A stretch of 64,000 nucleotides of DNA, from positions 1,054,043 to 1,118,042 of the forward strand of contig NZ_CP029984.1 of assembly GCF_003293675.1 (NCBI RefSeq), given 5' to 3'. A model generated the notes under the pieces. That model searched no databases, was not told the origin of the DNA, and saw nothing but the letters and a program-made list of their open reading frames with translations. This DNA comes from Gardnerella leopoldii (GTDB taxonomy: Bacteria; Actinomycetota; Actinomycetes; Actinomycetales; Bifidobacteriaceae). Below are positions 38,429-47,511 of the stretch, piece by piece. The translations under genes were made by a program, and so were the position numbers. How positions within the stretch are numbered: position 1 is the stretch's first letter; each line of letters starts with the position of its first letter.

Positions 38429-39265
38429 TCACATAACTTCTACGAAAAGACGACTGTTTCTTCTAAATAGATAAACTCCCAGCCACACTATGAGCACAGT
38501 AAGTAAAAGTGGCACACAAGACATCCAAGAGAATCCAAATTCACTCCACACAGTTGGTTGCGTGTCTGGAGCCAACATATTGTGACGCATATCTTGAATG
38601 CATTGTGCTATAGGATTAAGCAGCTCAAGCTTTGCCAGTGCCGCAAAAATACCGCCTTTATTAATCACATAGCTAAGCGGATAAATAATTGGCATGCCGT
38701 AAAACAGTAGCTGTTGAACCACTTCCCAAATATGCAAAATATCGCGGAAAAACACGTACATAGTAGACATTATTAACGCCATACCAATTGCAATCGCGTA
38801 AATCTGCACCAAACTTATTGGCAACAGAACCACTCTCCAAGTAAAATGCACTCCTCCAATAATTGCAAAAATAAGCACAACTACTAAGTTGATTAAGAAG
38901 CTTATTAAAGAACCAACTGTTGCTGAAACCACCACAATGTAGTTTGGAAAATGAATTTTGCGCAACAAATCGCCACGATCTACAAGCGAGCGCAAACCGA
39001 TCGAGGTTGATTCTTGCACAAACTGCCATGCACTAATACCTAGTAATAACACCACAGGATAAGTCGGTGTGCCATCTGTCATTCGCAAAAACTTGCCAAA
39101 AATAAGATACATCACACAAAACATCATCAACGGCTTCAACGCCGACCATGCTACGCCTAAGAAGGAGCCTTGATAGCGCAGCTTAAAATCGGTTTTTACT
39201 AAACCACGAAGTACGATATTTGCATAAGCGTACTTGTTTCGACAACGAGTTATGAGATTTTTCAC
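38429..39265 (-). CDS. wzm: Polysaccharide ABC exporter, permease subunit (Wzm-like)
   Basis: 278 residues, ABC-2 type permease with six hydrophobic segments. The family mark LKYRRSVLGxxWSxLxP is seen as DFKLRYQGSFLGVAWSALKP; HFPNYIVVVSATVGSL and LFYGMPIIYPLSYV are also typical of Wzm/TagG. Together with the Wzt-like ATPase it should export a lipid-linked polysaccharide across the membrane. It is divergent from the two-domain glycosyltransferase at 39370. Confidence 0.92.
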   Translation of the reverse strand: MKNLITRCRNKYAYANIVLRGLVKTDFKLRYQGSFLGVAWSALKPLMMFCVMYLIFGKFLRMTDGTPTYPVVLLLGISAWQFVQESTSIGLRSLVDRGDLLRKIHFPNYIVVVSATVGSLISFLINLVVVLIFAIIGGVHFTWRVVLLPISLVQIYAIAIGMALIMSTMYVFFRDILHIWEVVQQLLFYGMPIIYPLSYVINKGGIFAALAKLELLNPIAQCIQDMRHNMLAPDTQPTVWSEFGFSWMSCVPLLLTVLIVWLGVYLFRRNSRLFVEVM

Positions 39266-39369
39266 GTTCCCTATAATATCAGTTATATTGTAATTGAATG
39301 TGCTTAATCAAATATGATACGAATACACGCAAGTGCTACACATAAGACATTTATGCTAACATCGTACGT

Positions 39370-41685
39370 ATGCCGAAAGTATCGATTATCGTTCCAATTT
39401 ATAATGTTGAAGCCTTTTTACCAGAATGTTTAGAGTCTATCCAAAATCAAACTTTTACTGATTGGGAATGTTTAATGTTTTCAGATGGGAGCAAAGACGG
39501 TTCCATCGATATTATGAAATCTTTTGCTGAAAAAGATAGTCGCTTTGTTGTTATTGAAAAAGAAAACGAGGGCTATGGAGCCACTTGCAATCGCGGTTTG
39601 GAGCGTGCTAAAGGCGAGTGGATTAGCATTGTTGAGCCGGATGATTTCATCGATCCGCACATGTATGAGCGTCTTTTAAGCAATACAGATCTTACGAATG
39701 AAAAGATCGATATTATTAAAGGCGGATACTGGCTTTTTTACGATGGAAAAGATGGATATAAGGATGCAGTAGACACGCCAAACTTGTGCTATTTTATGCC
39801 TAAACACAGGTCTATTTTTAGCTTGAATGAATTTGCTGAGCCTTTCTACCATCATCCTTCTATTTGGTCCGCTATTTACCGCAAAGATTTTCTTAACGGA
39901 GATAACAAAAATAATGAAACCATACGTTTTAAGCCGATTCCTGGAGCAGGTTGGACTGATAATCCTTTCTTTGCGCAAACTATGGTTTTAGCAAATAAAA
40001 TCTGCTGGAATCCTGGAAAGTACTACTATTATCGTCAAACTAATCCTGGCGCTTCTAGTTTATTGAAGGATTTTCATCTTCCGTTTGACCGTTTGCGTGA
40101 TATGCGCGAGTTTCTCAGTAAGCAGAATATTTCACGCGAAGTTTTACAAGCTTTTTATTCACGCGAATTTGATTACGTTAATTCGTTAATTACTGAGTTT
40201 GGTTTTGACGATAAGAATCCGGAAATACGCAAGCTTATTCGCGAAGTTTTTAGTTCTATGGATTCAAAAGAAGTTTTCCTTATGGCTTCACGTTTAAGGC
40301 CAGAGTTTATGGATTACTACATGGATTTCTTAGGATCCTCGTACGAAGTTAAAGCACACAAAGCAGAATCTAATCCTGAGCTTTCTCTTGTTATTTTTAC
40401 GCATAATGCTCATTCTTGGATTGTTGATTCTCTTAAAGCTTGCACTTCTATAAGCAATATTTCTTGCGAATTTATTATTGTAGACTCTCATTCTTTGGAC
40501 AGCACTCTTAATATTGCTAACAGATTTACAGATAAAGATAAACGCTTTACAATTCTGCAAAATGACAATTTATATACTGTAAAAGATATGCTCTCTAAAG
40601 CGGTTGATTACGCTCATGGAGAATACACTATTTTTATGCCTTCAAGCTATATAATCAACGAAAACGTGCTTAGAGCCGCTTTAGATAATATGCTTAAATG
40701 CTCTAACAATAAAAATAAGATCATTGATCTTGAGTTCTTTAACAATAAGAGTTTGCATAGCGATTATCTAATTGATTGTTCCATTAAAAATGATATTAAA
40801 CATAATATTGATCTTTCTGAAGAAAGCTTTATTAGACCTGTAAATAATGATGACACACTGCAAGATACTTATTACGGGTCTTACGCTCCTAAAGATATTG
40901 CAGAGCTTCTAATAAACAGTTGCTACAACTATGGCTGGCAGAAAGTATGGAGAACTGAATTTCTGAAATCTGCTCACATTGAAGCTGGAGTTAACGATAC
41001 TCCTGCAACTCTTATGACTTTTAGCACTCGCGCAGCATTAGCAGCTCAAAATATTATGTATTGCGATTTGGCTAAATCATACGAAAATGCTTATGGCAGG
41101 TTCAGCATTGGAGCTGACGAAGGGTTCGAAAACCTTAACAGTAAAACAATTCCAGAAAACTTCTGGCTTTCAATAGAGCATCATACCTCATTCAACGAAG
41201 CACCGCTTGAAGTTGATTCGGTGTTAGAGGTTGGAAAATGGCTTGAAAGCGAAGGGCTTCTTGAAACATACAATCAAGGATACGCGAATGCTCTTGTGGA
41301 AAGCTTCGTTCACGATTGCCATACGCGAGTAACTGCTGAATCGTTGGCAAACATCGTCCAAGATAAGTTAAAAGAAGTATTAGAGGTTCTGAATTACGAA
41401 AGAAATTCACACAACTTACCAACGTATTTTTACGACGAAAAAGCTTATAACGAATTCCAAAAGTTGCAGCTTAACGCCACTTCTCGCACTTTGTGGCTAA
41501 AAGAGCGCATGCTTGATTTTGAGCGCAAAAGCGAATTATGCGAGCAGGAAATTAGTAATATTCGCACTTCTGCACGCTATGTTATTGGCGAAAAAATCGT
41601 AAAAACAGCGAAGAAAATAGCCTTCCCGTCTATTATTGCAAAATTGCAGAAAAAGATACGCCTCATGAGAAGAGATAATAAATAA
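39370..41685 (+). CDS. Two-domain GT2 glycosyltransferase
   Basis: 771 residues. The N-terminal GT-A domain (1-220) is intact: VSIIVPIYNVEAFLPECLES, FSDGSKDGS and VEPDDFIDP with the metal-binding acidic pair. A second GT2-like domain starts near residue 338 (ELSLVIFTHNAHSWIVDSL) but has DSHSLDS in place of D-D-G-S and FMPSSYI in place of D-x-D, so it appears inactive or has another role. The C-terminal roughly 250 residues are helical. The sugar and acceptor are unknown. The leader is very short: TATGCT at 39352 ends 12 nt before the ATG, and no ribosome site is seen. It may be co-transcribed with the next two genes. Confidence 0.85.
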   Translation: MPKVSIIVPIYNVEAFLPECLESIQNQTFTDWECLMFSDGSKDGSIDIMKSFAEKDSRFVVIEKENEGYGATCNRGLERAKGEWISIVEPDDFIDPHMYERLLSNTDLTNEKIDIIKGGYWLFYDGKDGYKDAVDTPNLCYFMPKHRSIFSLNEFAEPFYHHPSIWSAIYRKDFLNGDNKNNETIRFKPIPGAGWTDNPFFAQTMVLANKICWNPGKYYYYRQTNPGASSLLKDFHLPFDRLRDMREFLSKQNISREVLQAFYSREFDYVNSLITEFGFDDKNPEIRKLIREVFSSMDSKEVFLMASRLRPEFMDYYMDFLGSSYEVKAHKAESNPELSLVIFTHNAHSWIVDSLKACTSISNISCEFIIVDSHSLDSTLNIANRFTDKDKRFTILQNDNLYTVKDMLSKAVDYAHGEYTIFMPSSYIINENVLRAALDNMLKCSNNKNKIIDLEFFNNKSLHSDYLIDCSIKNDIKHNIDLSEESFIRPVNNDDTLQDTYYGSYAPKDIAELLINSCYNYGWQKVWRTEFLKSAHIEAGVNDTPATLMTFSTRAALAAQNIMYCDLAKSYENAYGRFSIGADEGFENLNSKTIPENFWLSIEHHTSFNEAPLEVDSVLEVGKWLESEGLLETYNQGYANALVESFVHDCHTRVTAESLANIVQDKLKEVLEVLNYERNSHNLPTYFYDEKAYNEFQKLQLNATSRTLWLKERMLDFERKSELCEQEISNIRTSARYVIGEKIVKTAKKIAFPSIIAKLQKKIRLMRRDNK

Positions 41686-41748
41686 TTTAGATTCTCGTAA
41701 TATACTATACTGTTTGTTGTAGGTAAATCTGTTGGAGATCGTTAGATT

Positions 41749-42729
41749 ATGAATACTTCGTTAAACAATGAGCGTAAAAGTGTTCCAATTTTATACATTG
41801 TTGTACCTTGTTTTAACGAGGAAGAAGGCATTTCTAAAACCGCCGAAGTCCTCCAAGCGAAGATGAATTATCTTATGAATCAAAAACTCATTCACTCTTA
41901 CAGCAAGGTGATTTTTGTAGATGACGGTTCTAAAGATTCAACATGGAATTTAATTGCTTCTTTTAATCGCAAAAACCCTTCACTTTTTGGCGGAGTAAAG
42001 CTTGCGCATAACCGCGGTCACCAGAATGCGCTCTACGCAGGGCTTATGTACGCTCGCAAGCAAGGTTGCGACGCTGCTATTTCTATGGATTCTGATTTAC
42101 AAGATGACGTAAATGCAGTAGACGAAATGCTTAAGAAATTTGTTGAAGAACATTGCGAGGTTGTTTACGGAGTTCGTTCTTCGCGCAAAAAAGACACTTG
42201 GTTTAAGCGCAATACGGCTTTGGCTTTTTACAAGGTTTTTGCTTCAATGGGTGCGGAAGTTGTGCCAAATCATGCTGATTATCGCCTAATGAGCGCAATT
42301 GCTTTGGATGCTCTTTCCGAATACAGTGAAGTCAACTTATTCCTGCGCGGAATTGTGCCAATGCTTGGATTTAAAACTGGCAAAGTTTATTACGAGCGTG
42401 GAGTAAGAACTGCTGGAGTTTCAAAATACCCTTTGCGGAAAATGATTTCTTTCGCTTTAGAGGGTATTACTTCATTCTCCGTTAAGCCGCTTAAATTAGT
42501 TACGTATATGGGATTGCTTTCTATTGTTATTGGTTTTGCAATGTTCGTATACGTAATTGTGTCTTTATTTACCAATCACACTGCTGTTGGTTGGTCATCG
42601 CTTATGTGCTCAATATGGTTTATTGGCGGATTCCTTATGATTTCTATGGGCATACTGGGAAGCTATATTGGCAAAATTTATTTGGAATCTAAGCATCGTC
42701 CACGCTACTATATTGAGAAATCTTTGTAA
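41749..42729 (+). CDS. Polyprenyl-phosphate glycosyltransferase, GtrB-like
   Basis: 326 residues. GT2 domain (10-235) with IVVPCFNEEEGI, FVDDGSKDSTW, MDSDLQDD and RGIVPMLGF, followed by two C-terminal membrane segments and a positively charged tail. This is the layout of GtrB and dolichol-phosphate-mannose-synthase-like enzymes, which load a sugar onto undecaprenyl phosphate. The polytopic GT-C-like protein downstream is the natural user of such a lipid-linked sugar, as in GtrB/GtrC systems. GGAG lies 11 nt before the ATG. Confidence 0.9.
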   Translation: MNTSLNNERKSVPILYIVVPCFNEEEGISKTAEVLQAKMNYLMNQKLIHSYSKVIFVDDGSKDSTWNLIASFNRKNPSLFGGVKLAHNRGHQNALYAGLMYARKQGCDAAISMDSDLQDDVNAVDEMLKKFVEEHCEVVYGVRSSRKKDTWFKRNTALAFYKVFASMGAEVVPNHADYRLMSAIALDALSEYSEVNLFLRGIVPMLGFKTGKVYYERGVRTAGVSKYPLRKMISFALEGITSFSVKPLKLVTYMGLLSIVIGFAMFVYVIVSLFTNHTAVGWSSLMCSIWFIGGFLMISMGILGSYIGKIYLESKHRPRYYIEKSL

Positions 42730-42815
42730 ATACAGCCTTTGTAAATATAATTTTATAAATACAATTTCGTGAAGGCACTTTATAAAAGCAATTTTTAAAG
42801 AGAGGTTCAAAAAGT

Positions 42816-44450
42816 ATGATTGAGCGTTTTCAGCATGTAAGCGTAATGCTCGGGCGCTTTTTTAGCAATGCTATTGTATGGTGTTCAGCTGTATTTTTCA
42901 GCGCGTTAGCATTACTGACTTTAATTCTTTCTGCTCATCTTTTCCCCGGAGAATACAGACTTGAGTTTTTATGGTTTCAGTCGCCATTTGTACTCATTTT
43001 AAGTGCTTTATTATTCTTTATTTTCGTGTTTTTAAAGAAACGGCATGTTTTTGATAAAATCCGTATTCGATACTTTGCTGCAGCAGTTTTTGCTTATGTA
43101 CTTGTATTGGGATTTTTGTGGATAAAAGTTACTCGTGCTTGGCCTGAATGGGATCCTGCTTATATGTTTAGCGCGGCGCAATATTATGCGGATCCTAATC
43201 GAAAACCTATAAATTGTGCTACTGATACGTCAGAATTATCGTGGATTATTTGCCCGGGCGGTTACTTCACTAGATTCCCATTCCAATTCCCTCTTCTTTC
43301 TCTTATGCGATTTTTGGTAATCGTCTTTGGCTCTAACGCGTACCTTGCTTTTGAAGTATTGAACGTGTTATGCGCTGCTATTACTGGAATTCTTATTGCA
43401 TACTACGTAAATTTGTTGTTCCGTAATAAGAATGTAACTATTCTTTCTTTGCTTTTGTATGCAGCTTTTTTGCCTATGATTTTTTACGCGACTTTTGCGT
43501 ATGGCAATACTGTTTGCTTACCGTTTGTTTTTGGCGCGCTCATTTTTCATGCTAAAAATATTAAAAGTGGAAGTTGGCTTAATGCGGTTCAGTCGTTGAT
43601 TTGCATGTTCTTTGCTATATTGCTTAAGTCAACTATGGCTTATTGCTTAATTGGCATGATTGTCGTGTGGATTGTGTCGGCTTTGCGCTCTAAAAAGTGG
43701 GAACACGCTGTTTGCGTATTGCTTGCCATTGTGTTCTTTGCTTTAAGTAATGTTGCTGTGGCAAGTTCAGCTAATTCTTTCGGACATAATGCAAAAGATG
43801 GTTTGCCTTCTACTGTTTGGCTTGCAATGGCAACAGATCCCTCTCGCAAAATAGGTCCAAATAATCCTGGATGGTATAACGGGTATCCTACGAGCTTTGA
43901 CGTTAAAACGTATAACAAAGATGATATTAAGAAAGAATCTACGGAATTATTGCGCAATAATCTTAGGCATTTCGCAAATAATCCGGGTGATGCCTTTAGT
44001 TTTGTCACTAAAAAATTTGCTGGAGAATGGCTTGAACCTACTTACGAATCTTTACTTGCAAGTAGTTGGAAGTGGAATGGTCCAAATAGACCAGTTTTGC
44101 TTGATCGCAAAATGAATCCTGTTTTAAGATCGCTTTATTCTGGAAAGCTTAATATTATTACATTTACTTTCTTAGACGCTCTTCAATTTATGCTTGTTGC
44201 TTTTACCGCACTATTCTTATGCGTAGCTCTACGAAAGAAAAAGTCAATTTCTTGCGAATATTTTACTCCGCTTGTTATTGTCTTAGGAATGGCTGTTTTG
44301 TATCTTGTTTGGGAAGCACAGTCGCAATATATTTTGCCAGCATACTTGCTTATGATTCCGTTTGCCGCGCGAGGTTTCGATATGCTACTTTCGCGCTACG
44401 AAAATCGTGCTGCAAATAATAGTAATGCAGCAAACCCAAGCAATAATTGA
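42816..44450 (+). CDS. Polytopic GT-C-like glycosyltransferase
   Basis: 544 residues, about eleven hydrophobic segments. The first large outer loop has ARAWPEWDPAYMFSAAQY, where the acidic residues after the first segments resemble the GT-C active-site motif. RFPFQFPLLSLMRFL and a long soluble loop (about 345-430, with PNNPGWYNGYPTSFD) follow. It is not placed in a named family with certainty. With the GtrB-like gene 86 bp upstream it likely transfers a sugar from undecaprenyl phosphate to a surface glycan on the outer face. GAGAGG lies 10 nt before the ATG. The last 66 bp overlap the 3' end of the convergent licB. Confidence 0.75.
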   Translation: MIERFQHVSVMLGRFFSNAIVWCSAVFFSALALLTLILSAHLFPGEYRLEFLWFQSPFVLILSALLFFIFVFLKKRHVFDKIRIRYFAAAVFAYVLVLGFLWIKVTRAWPEWDPAYMFSAAQYYADPNRKPINCATDTSELSWIICPGGYFTRFPFQFPLLSLMRFLVIVFGSNAYLAFEVLNVLCAAITGILIAYYVNLLFRNKNVTILSLLLYAAFLPMIFYATFAYGNTVCLPFVFGALIFHAKNIKSGSWLNAVQSLICMFFAILLKSTMAYCLIGMIVVWIVSALRSKKWEHAVCVLLAIVFFALSNVAVASSANSFGHNAKDGLPSTVWLAMATDPSRKIGPNNPGWYNGYPTSFDVKTYNKDDIKKESTELLRNNLRHFANNPGDAFSFVTKKFAGEWLEPTYESLLASSWKWNGPNRPVLLDRKMNPVLRSLYSGKLNIITFTFLDALQFMLVAFTALFLCVALRKKKSISCEYFTPLVIVLGMAVLYLVWEAQSQYILPAYLLMIPFAARGFDMLLSRYENRAANNSNAANPSNN

Positions 44451-45350
44451 TGGCATTGTTTGGTAAATTATGGAAGATGCAATCATTCCCCATGCAGCGT
44501 ATGTGACGTTTGCTGCCATTGCGCGAGAGGCTCCTACTTGTGCAATTCCGCGATAATAGCTTAAATATGACCCTGTTCCAAGTAAGCCTATTGCAATTAG
44601 CATTGGTATAGTTCCTAAAAGCTTAGAGGACGCAAATATGCTACTCGCTGAAATATTGGCTGTGAAGCATAGCATTAACGCGATTATCGTGTAAGAAATA
44701 GCAGATACTGTTTCTCGAATGTGTAAGATTATTTCGTCGTCTACGCTTTGCTTTCTAGCGGCCCAAGCGCATACTACAGCTTCACTACCCCAACCAATTA
44801 CGCTTAAAAATGCTCCAGCTAACCCTAATAGTGTGTTTGTAATGTTTGCAGAACTTAATGTATTTTGCGCATCAGAGCATGAATAATATCCAAGTACTCC
44901 TACTGCTATAAGAGCTAAAGTAAAAGCTGCGTATTTTTTTACACTTAAACGTTCTTTTAGCACGATTGCGGAAAGAACTGCTCCAAAAGCAGGATATAGT
45001 GCGGAAATCGCTGCAGCATACCCAGCTCCTATATTGCTTGCTGCTAAAACATATCCGCTCATGCCAATAGGCCCGCCAAGTAAGGATCCGATGATAATAG
45101 GCGTGAGAATTTTTGGCTTTTTTAGTATTTCAAAAGTTTTATTCCACTTTTTTCTAACACTTATATAAGTCCATATGAGTATTGCGCATACAATATCGTG
45201 AAGTAATGCGCCAATAATTCCTGTGAAGATTACTAGAGCAGTGTTGTTTTCGTATGACGTGTTATTTGTAAATACGAATGATACGGTTAAAAGAGCTAGA
45301 AGAGCTGTATCTACTCCCCATAAAAGTCCACTTAGAAACGAATACTTCAT
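44385..45350 (-). CDS. licB: LicB-like choline permease (DMT family)
   Basis: 321 residues, ten hydrophobic segments, drug/metabolite transporter fold with GPIGMSGYVLAASNIGAGYAAAISALYPAFGAVLSAIVLKE. That sequence and the start MKYSFLSGLLWGVDTALL resemble LicB, the choline importer of phosphocholine-decorating bacteria. It follows the licC-licA fusion by 100 bp on the same strand, which supports the assignment. The start is the ATG at 45350; a GTG at 45362 is in frame but less likely. Its 3' end overlaps the convergent GT-C-like gene. A general metabolite exporter is the alternative. Confidence 0.78.
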   Translation of the reverse strand: MKYSFLSGLLWGVDTALLALLTVSFVFTNNTSYENNTALVIFTGIIGALLHDIVCAILIWTYISVRKKWNKTFEILKKPKILTPIIIGSLLGGPIGMSGYVLAASNIGAGYAAAISALYPAFGAVLSAIVLKERLSVKKYAAFTLALIAVGVLGYYSCSDAQNTLSSANITNTLLGLAGAFLSVIGWGSEAVVCAWAARKQSVDDEIILHIRETVSAISYTIIALMLCFTANISASSIFASSKLLGTIPMLIAIGLLGTGSYLSYYRGIAQVGASRAMAANVTYAAWGMIASSIIYQTMPSIIAWVCCITIICSTIFVARK

Positions 45351-45359
45351 AATAAATAC

Positions 45360-45437
45360 CACTTGCTTGTTAGAAGATGTTTGTGATTTGTTTCTGCTTG
45401 TTTATATGCTGCTTATTTAGCTTTCACTTGCTTGTTA
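45360..45437. repeat. 13-bp direct repeat upstream of licB
   Basis: CACTTGCTTGTTA occurs at 45360-45372 and 45425-45437, in the short gap between licC-licA and licB. Function unknown. Confidence 0.7.
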
Positions 45438-45450
45438 TTAGTTTGTCGAT

Positions 45451-47247
45451 TTATTTATTATTTTCATAAGCTTTTAAAGCTTCGTTAATATATCGTTTCG
45501 CATAGCTGTAATACGTGTACATGCAAGTTCCTATATTTTCGCCTTCTGCTTGTTTAACAAGTGACCACAAATGCCAGCACCATCCTGCAAATCCTATATA
45601 AGCCAATAAATGACGCTTTTCTTGCGTAGATGGAGTATGCGCTAAATAAATAGGCATTGCTTCGCTTATTTCGGTGTTATTGAATTCGTCTGAAACACAT
45701 AAAGTACCAAAATCTTGAGCGTAATCAGACATTCCAGCATATTCCCAATCGATAAGATGATAGCGATTGTTTTGATCTATTAGAATATTTGCGCCTAGTA
45801 TGTCATTATGGCAAAGGCAAGTATGCGAGCCGTCTTGAGTAATTACAAAGTTATGAAGCTCGTCAGCTAAAACACTTAGGTCGATGATTTTTGGCGGTAT
45901 TTCTACATTTCTATCATTAAGTTCTTTCATATAGCGCTGAGATTCTGCGTAAAAATCAAAGTTGCGATGCACGCTTTCGTTACTTTCATGCAAAGAACGA
46001 ACTAATTTCAAGCTTTCCTGTAATTGGTTAGGATCGTGCATATTTGCAATATGGCAATCTGGCAAAAATCGTGAAATCTTCCAACCTTCTTTAGCGTCTG
46101 CTGTAATAAAAGTGCCATCTAAACCAAGTTTTTGAGCCAATTGCAAAGCTTCAGCTTCAGCTTGTCTGTTAATAAGCACGTCTGTTCCAATGCCAGGATG
46201 CCTATAAACGTATTCGCTATTGTCAACCGAAAAATGGCAAGATAAATTAGTAAGACCTTTTTTAAGCGGATAAACGTTATGAATATCGGATTTTTTGCAG
46301 TTAAGTGTTTGAGTGATATGGTCAAAAATTGCGCTATCAATATTTTCTAGGAAAAGTGGATCAAATTCGCGTAGCTCATCAATAGAATCAAATTCGTGAA
46401 TAATTGGCGTATCGTACTTGCGTATTTGCATGTCGAGTTCGTCAATGTGTTCAATAAAAATATCTTCCCAAAGTTTTCCTGCAGTTTGTGGCAAATCGTA
46501 TTCTTCACGAAGAATTTGCATAAATCGTTTAGAAAATGCTTCGTCAAAATATACGTGACCAATCATGTACCAAGCGTTACTTCCGCCAATCGTGACTTTT
46601 GTAATGCGATCATGCGCTCCGCAAGTCATGCACCATTCTTTAGTGTATCCTTGCTGGAATTGCGCGGAATAATAAGCTTTCCAAACGTATTTTTCAAATG
46701 GATTTTCGTCGAAATAATTGTCGGATGAGCAAATATAAGTGTTCGATAACTGGTTTGCTACTGCCATAATTGAACTGTTGTTATTGCGCGTGCTGTACTC
46801 GCTATTGGGCACGATTTTTACGTTAAAAGCGTCTTCTAAGTAGAAAAATTGCTCTTGCTTGTAGCCAACAACAATTGTTATATCGTTAATCCCAGCTTCG
46901 TTAAGTTGCTTGATTTGGCGTTCAATAAGAACCTCTCCTCGAACTTTGATTAGTCCTTTAGGTATCTCGTATGAAATAGGAGAAAATCTTGAAGAAAAGC
47001 CTGCTGCCATAATAATAGCGTTGCGTACTTTATATGGTTCAAGAGATTTCATGCCTTCTTCAGTGATGCGCAATTCATTTGTTGTTTCAATAAGATTTTT
47101 ATTTTCTGCGCTTTTTATTGCTGAATTAACAGTTCCGAGTGAAATTCCTGATTGCGAGGCTATGTCTCGCTGGCTTAATTGCGCACTTCTGTTTTTGTTA
47201 TTTAATAGCGTTGTAAGAAGCTTAAATTCGTTGTGATTGATAGCCAT
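45451..47247 (-). CDS. licC-licA: HTH-LicC-LicA fusion: phosphocholine cytidylyltransferase and choline kinase
   Basis: 598 residues in three parts. Residues 1-70: winged-helix DNA-binding domain (SQRDIASQSGISLGTVNSAI). Residues about 75-300: nucleotidyltransferase of the LicC type (NAIIMAAGFSSRF, PKGLIKVRGEVLIERQI, SSDNYFDENPF). Residues about 310-598: choline-kinase-like phosphotransferase (LTNLSCHFSV, catalytic LCHNDILGANILID, LIDWEYAGMSDYAQDFG). Together they would turn choline into CDP-choline for LicD. The start at 47247 is set by GAGG 5 nt upstream; the TTG at 47289 is not used. The HTH domain suggests the protein may bind DNA near its own gene; this is inference. Confidence 0.9.
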   Translation of the reverse strand: MAINHNEFKLLTTLLNNKNRSAQLSQRDIASQSGISLGTVNSAIKSAENKNLIETTNELRITEEGMKSLEPYKVRNAIIMAAGFSSRFSPISYEIPKGLIKVRGEVLIERQIKQLNEAGINDITIVVGYKQEQFFYLEDAFNVKIVPNSEYSTRNNNSSIMAVANQLSNTYICSSDNYFDENPFEKYVWKAYYSAQFQQGYTKEWCMTCGAHDRITKVTIGGSNAWYMIGHVYFDEAFSKRFMQILREEYDLPQTAGKLWEDIFIEHIDELDMQIRKYDTPIIHEFDSIDELREFDPLFLENIDSAIFDHITQTLNCKKSDIHNVYPLKKGLTNLSCHFSVDNSEYVYRHPGIGTDVLINRQAEAEALQLAQKLGLDGTFITADAKEGWKISRFLPDCHIANMHDPNQLQESLKLVRSLHESNESVHRNFDFYAESQRYMKELNDRNVEIPPKIIDLSVLADELHNFVITQDGSHTCLCHNDILGANILIDQNNRYHLIDWEYAGMSDYAQDFGTLCVSDEFNNTEISEAMPIYLAHTPSTQEKRHLLAYIGFAGWCWHLWSLVKQAEGENIGTCMYTYYSYAKRYINEALKAYENNK

Positions 47248-47338
47248 GCGAGCCTCGCTTGTGTTGGTATTTTGTTCATTATACAACAAGCGTTCAAAAA
47301 TAGCTATTAAATTTTTATTTTGAACAACGCGCAGCTAA

Positions 47339-47428
47339 AGTGACCGAAACTGCGCAAGCATGTAAAGTTTATGTCGCTTTTTAGCGAAAATCCGACCAAA
47401 ACTTTACAGACGCGTAAAGAATAGGTCG
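47339..47428 (+). repeat. 90-bp two-hairpin repeat, copy B
   Basis: Two hairpins with 14 nt between them, same lengths and order as copy A read from 1483 to 1394. First: AGTGAC/GTCGCT with an inner AAACT/AGTTT and a T-run. Second: CGACC/GGTCG around CTTTAC/GTAAAG (47393-47428). The outer stem of the second differs from copy A (CGGCAG/CTGCCG) by paired changes. It lies between the divergent licC-licA and licD. Confidence 0.85.
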
Positions 47429-47448
47429 CTTGCAAGCAACAAAACGTA

Positions 47449-47454
47449 TATAAT
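47449..47454 (+). promoter_or_regulatory. Candidate -10 box of licD
   Basis: TATAAT, 57 nt before the licD ATG. A convincing -35 hexamer is not seen; the hairpin of the 90-bp repeat ends where it would be. Confidence 0.4.
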
Positions 47455-47511
47455 GAGTAACCATATGACTTTTGCTAGTAAAAGTGAGAGAAAGCAACAG
47501 AAGGTGTAAGT

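Noticed and set aside
45223..45420. Small plus-strand frame over the licB start
   Set aside because: No ribosome site; overlaps licB antisense.
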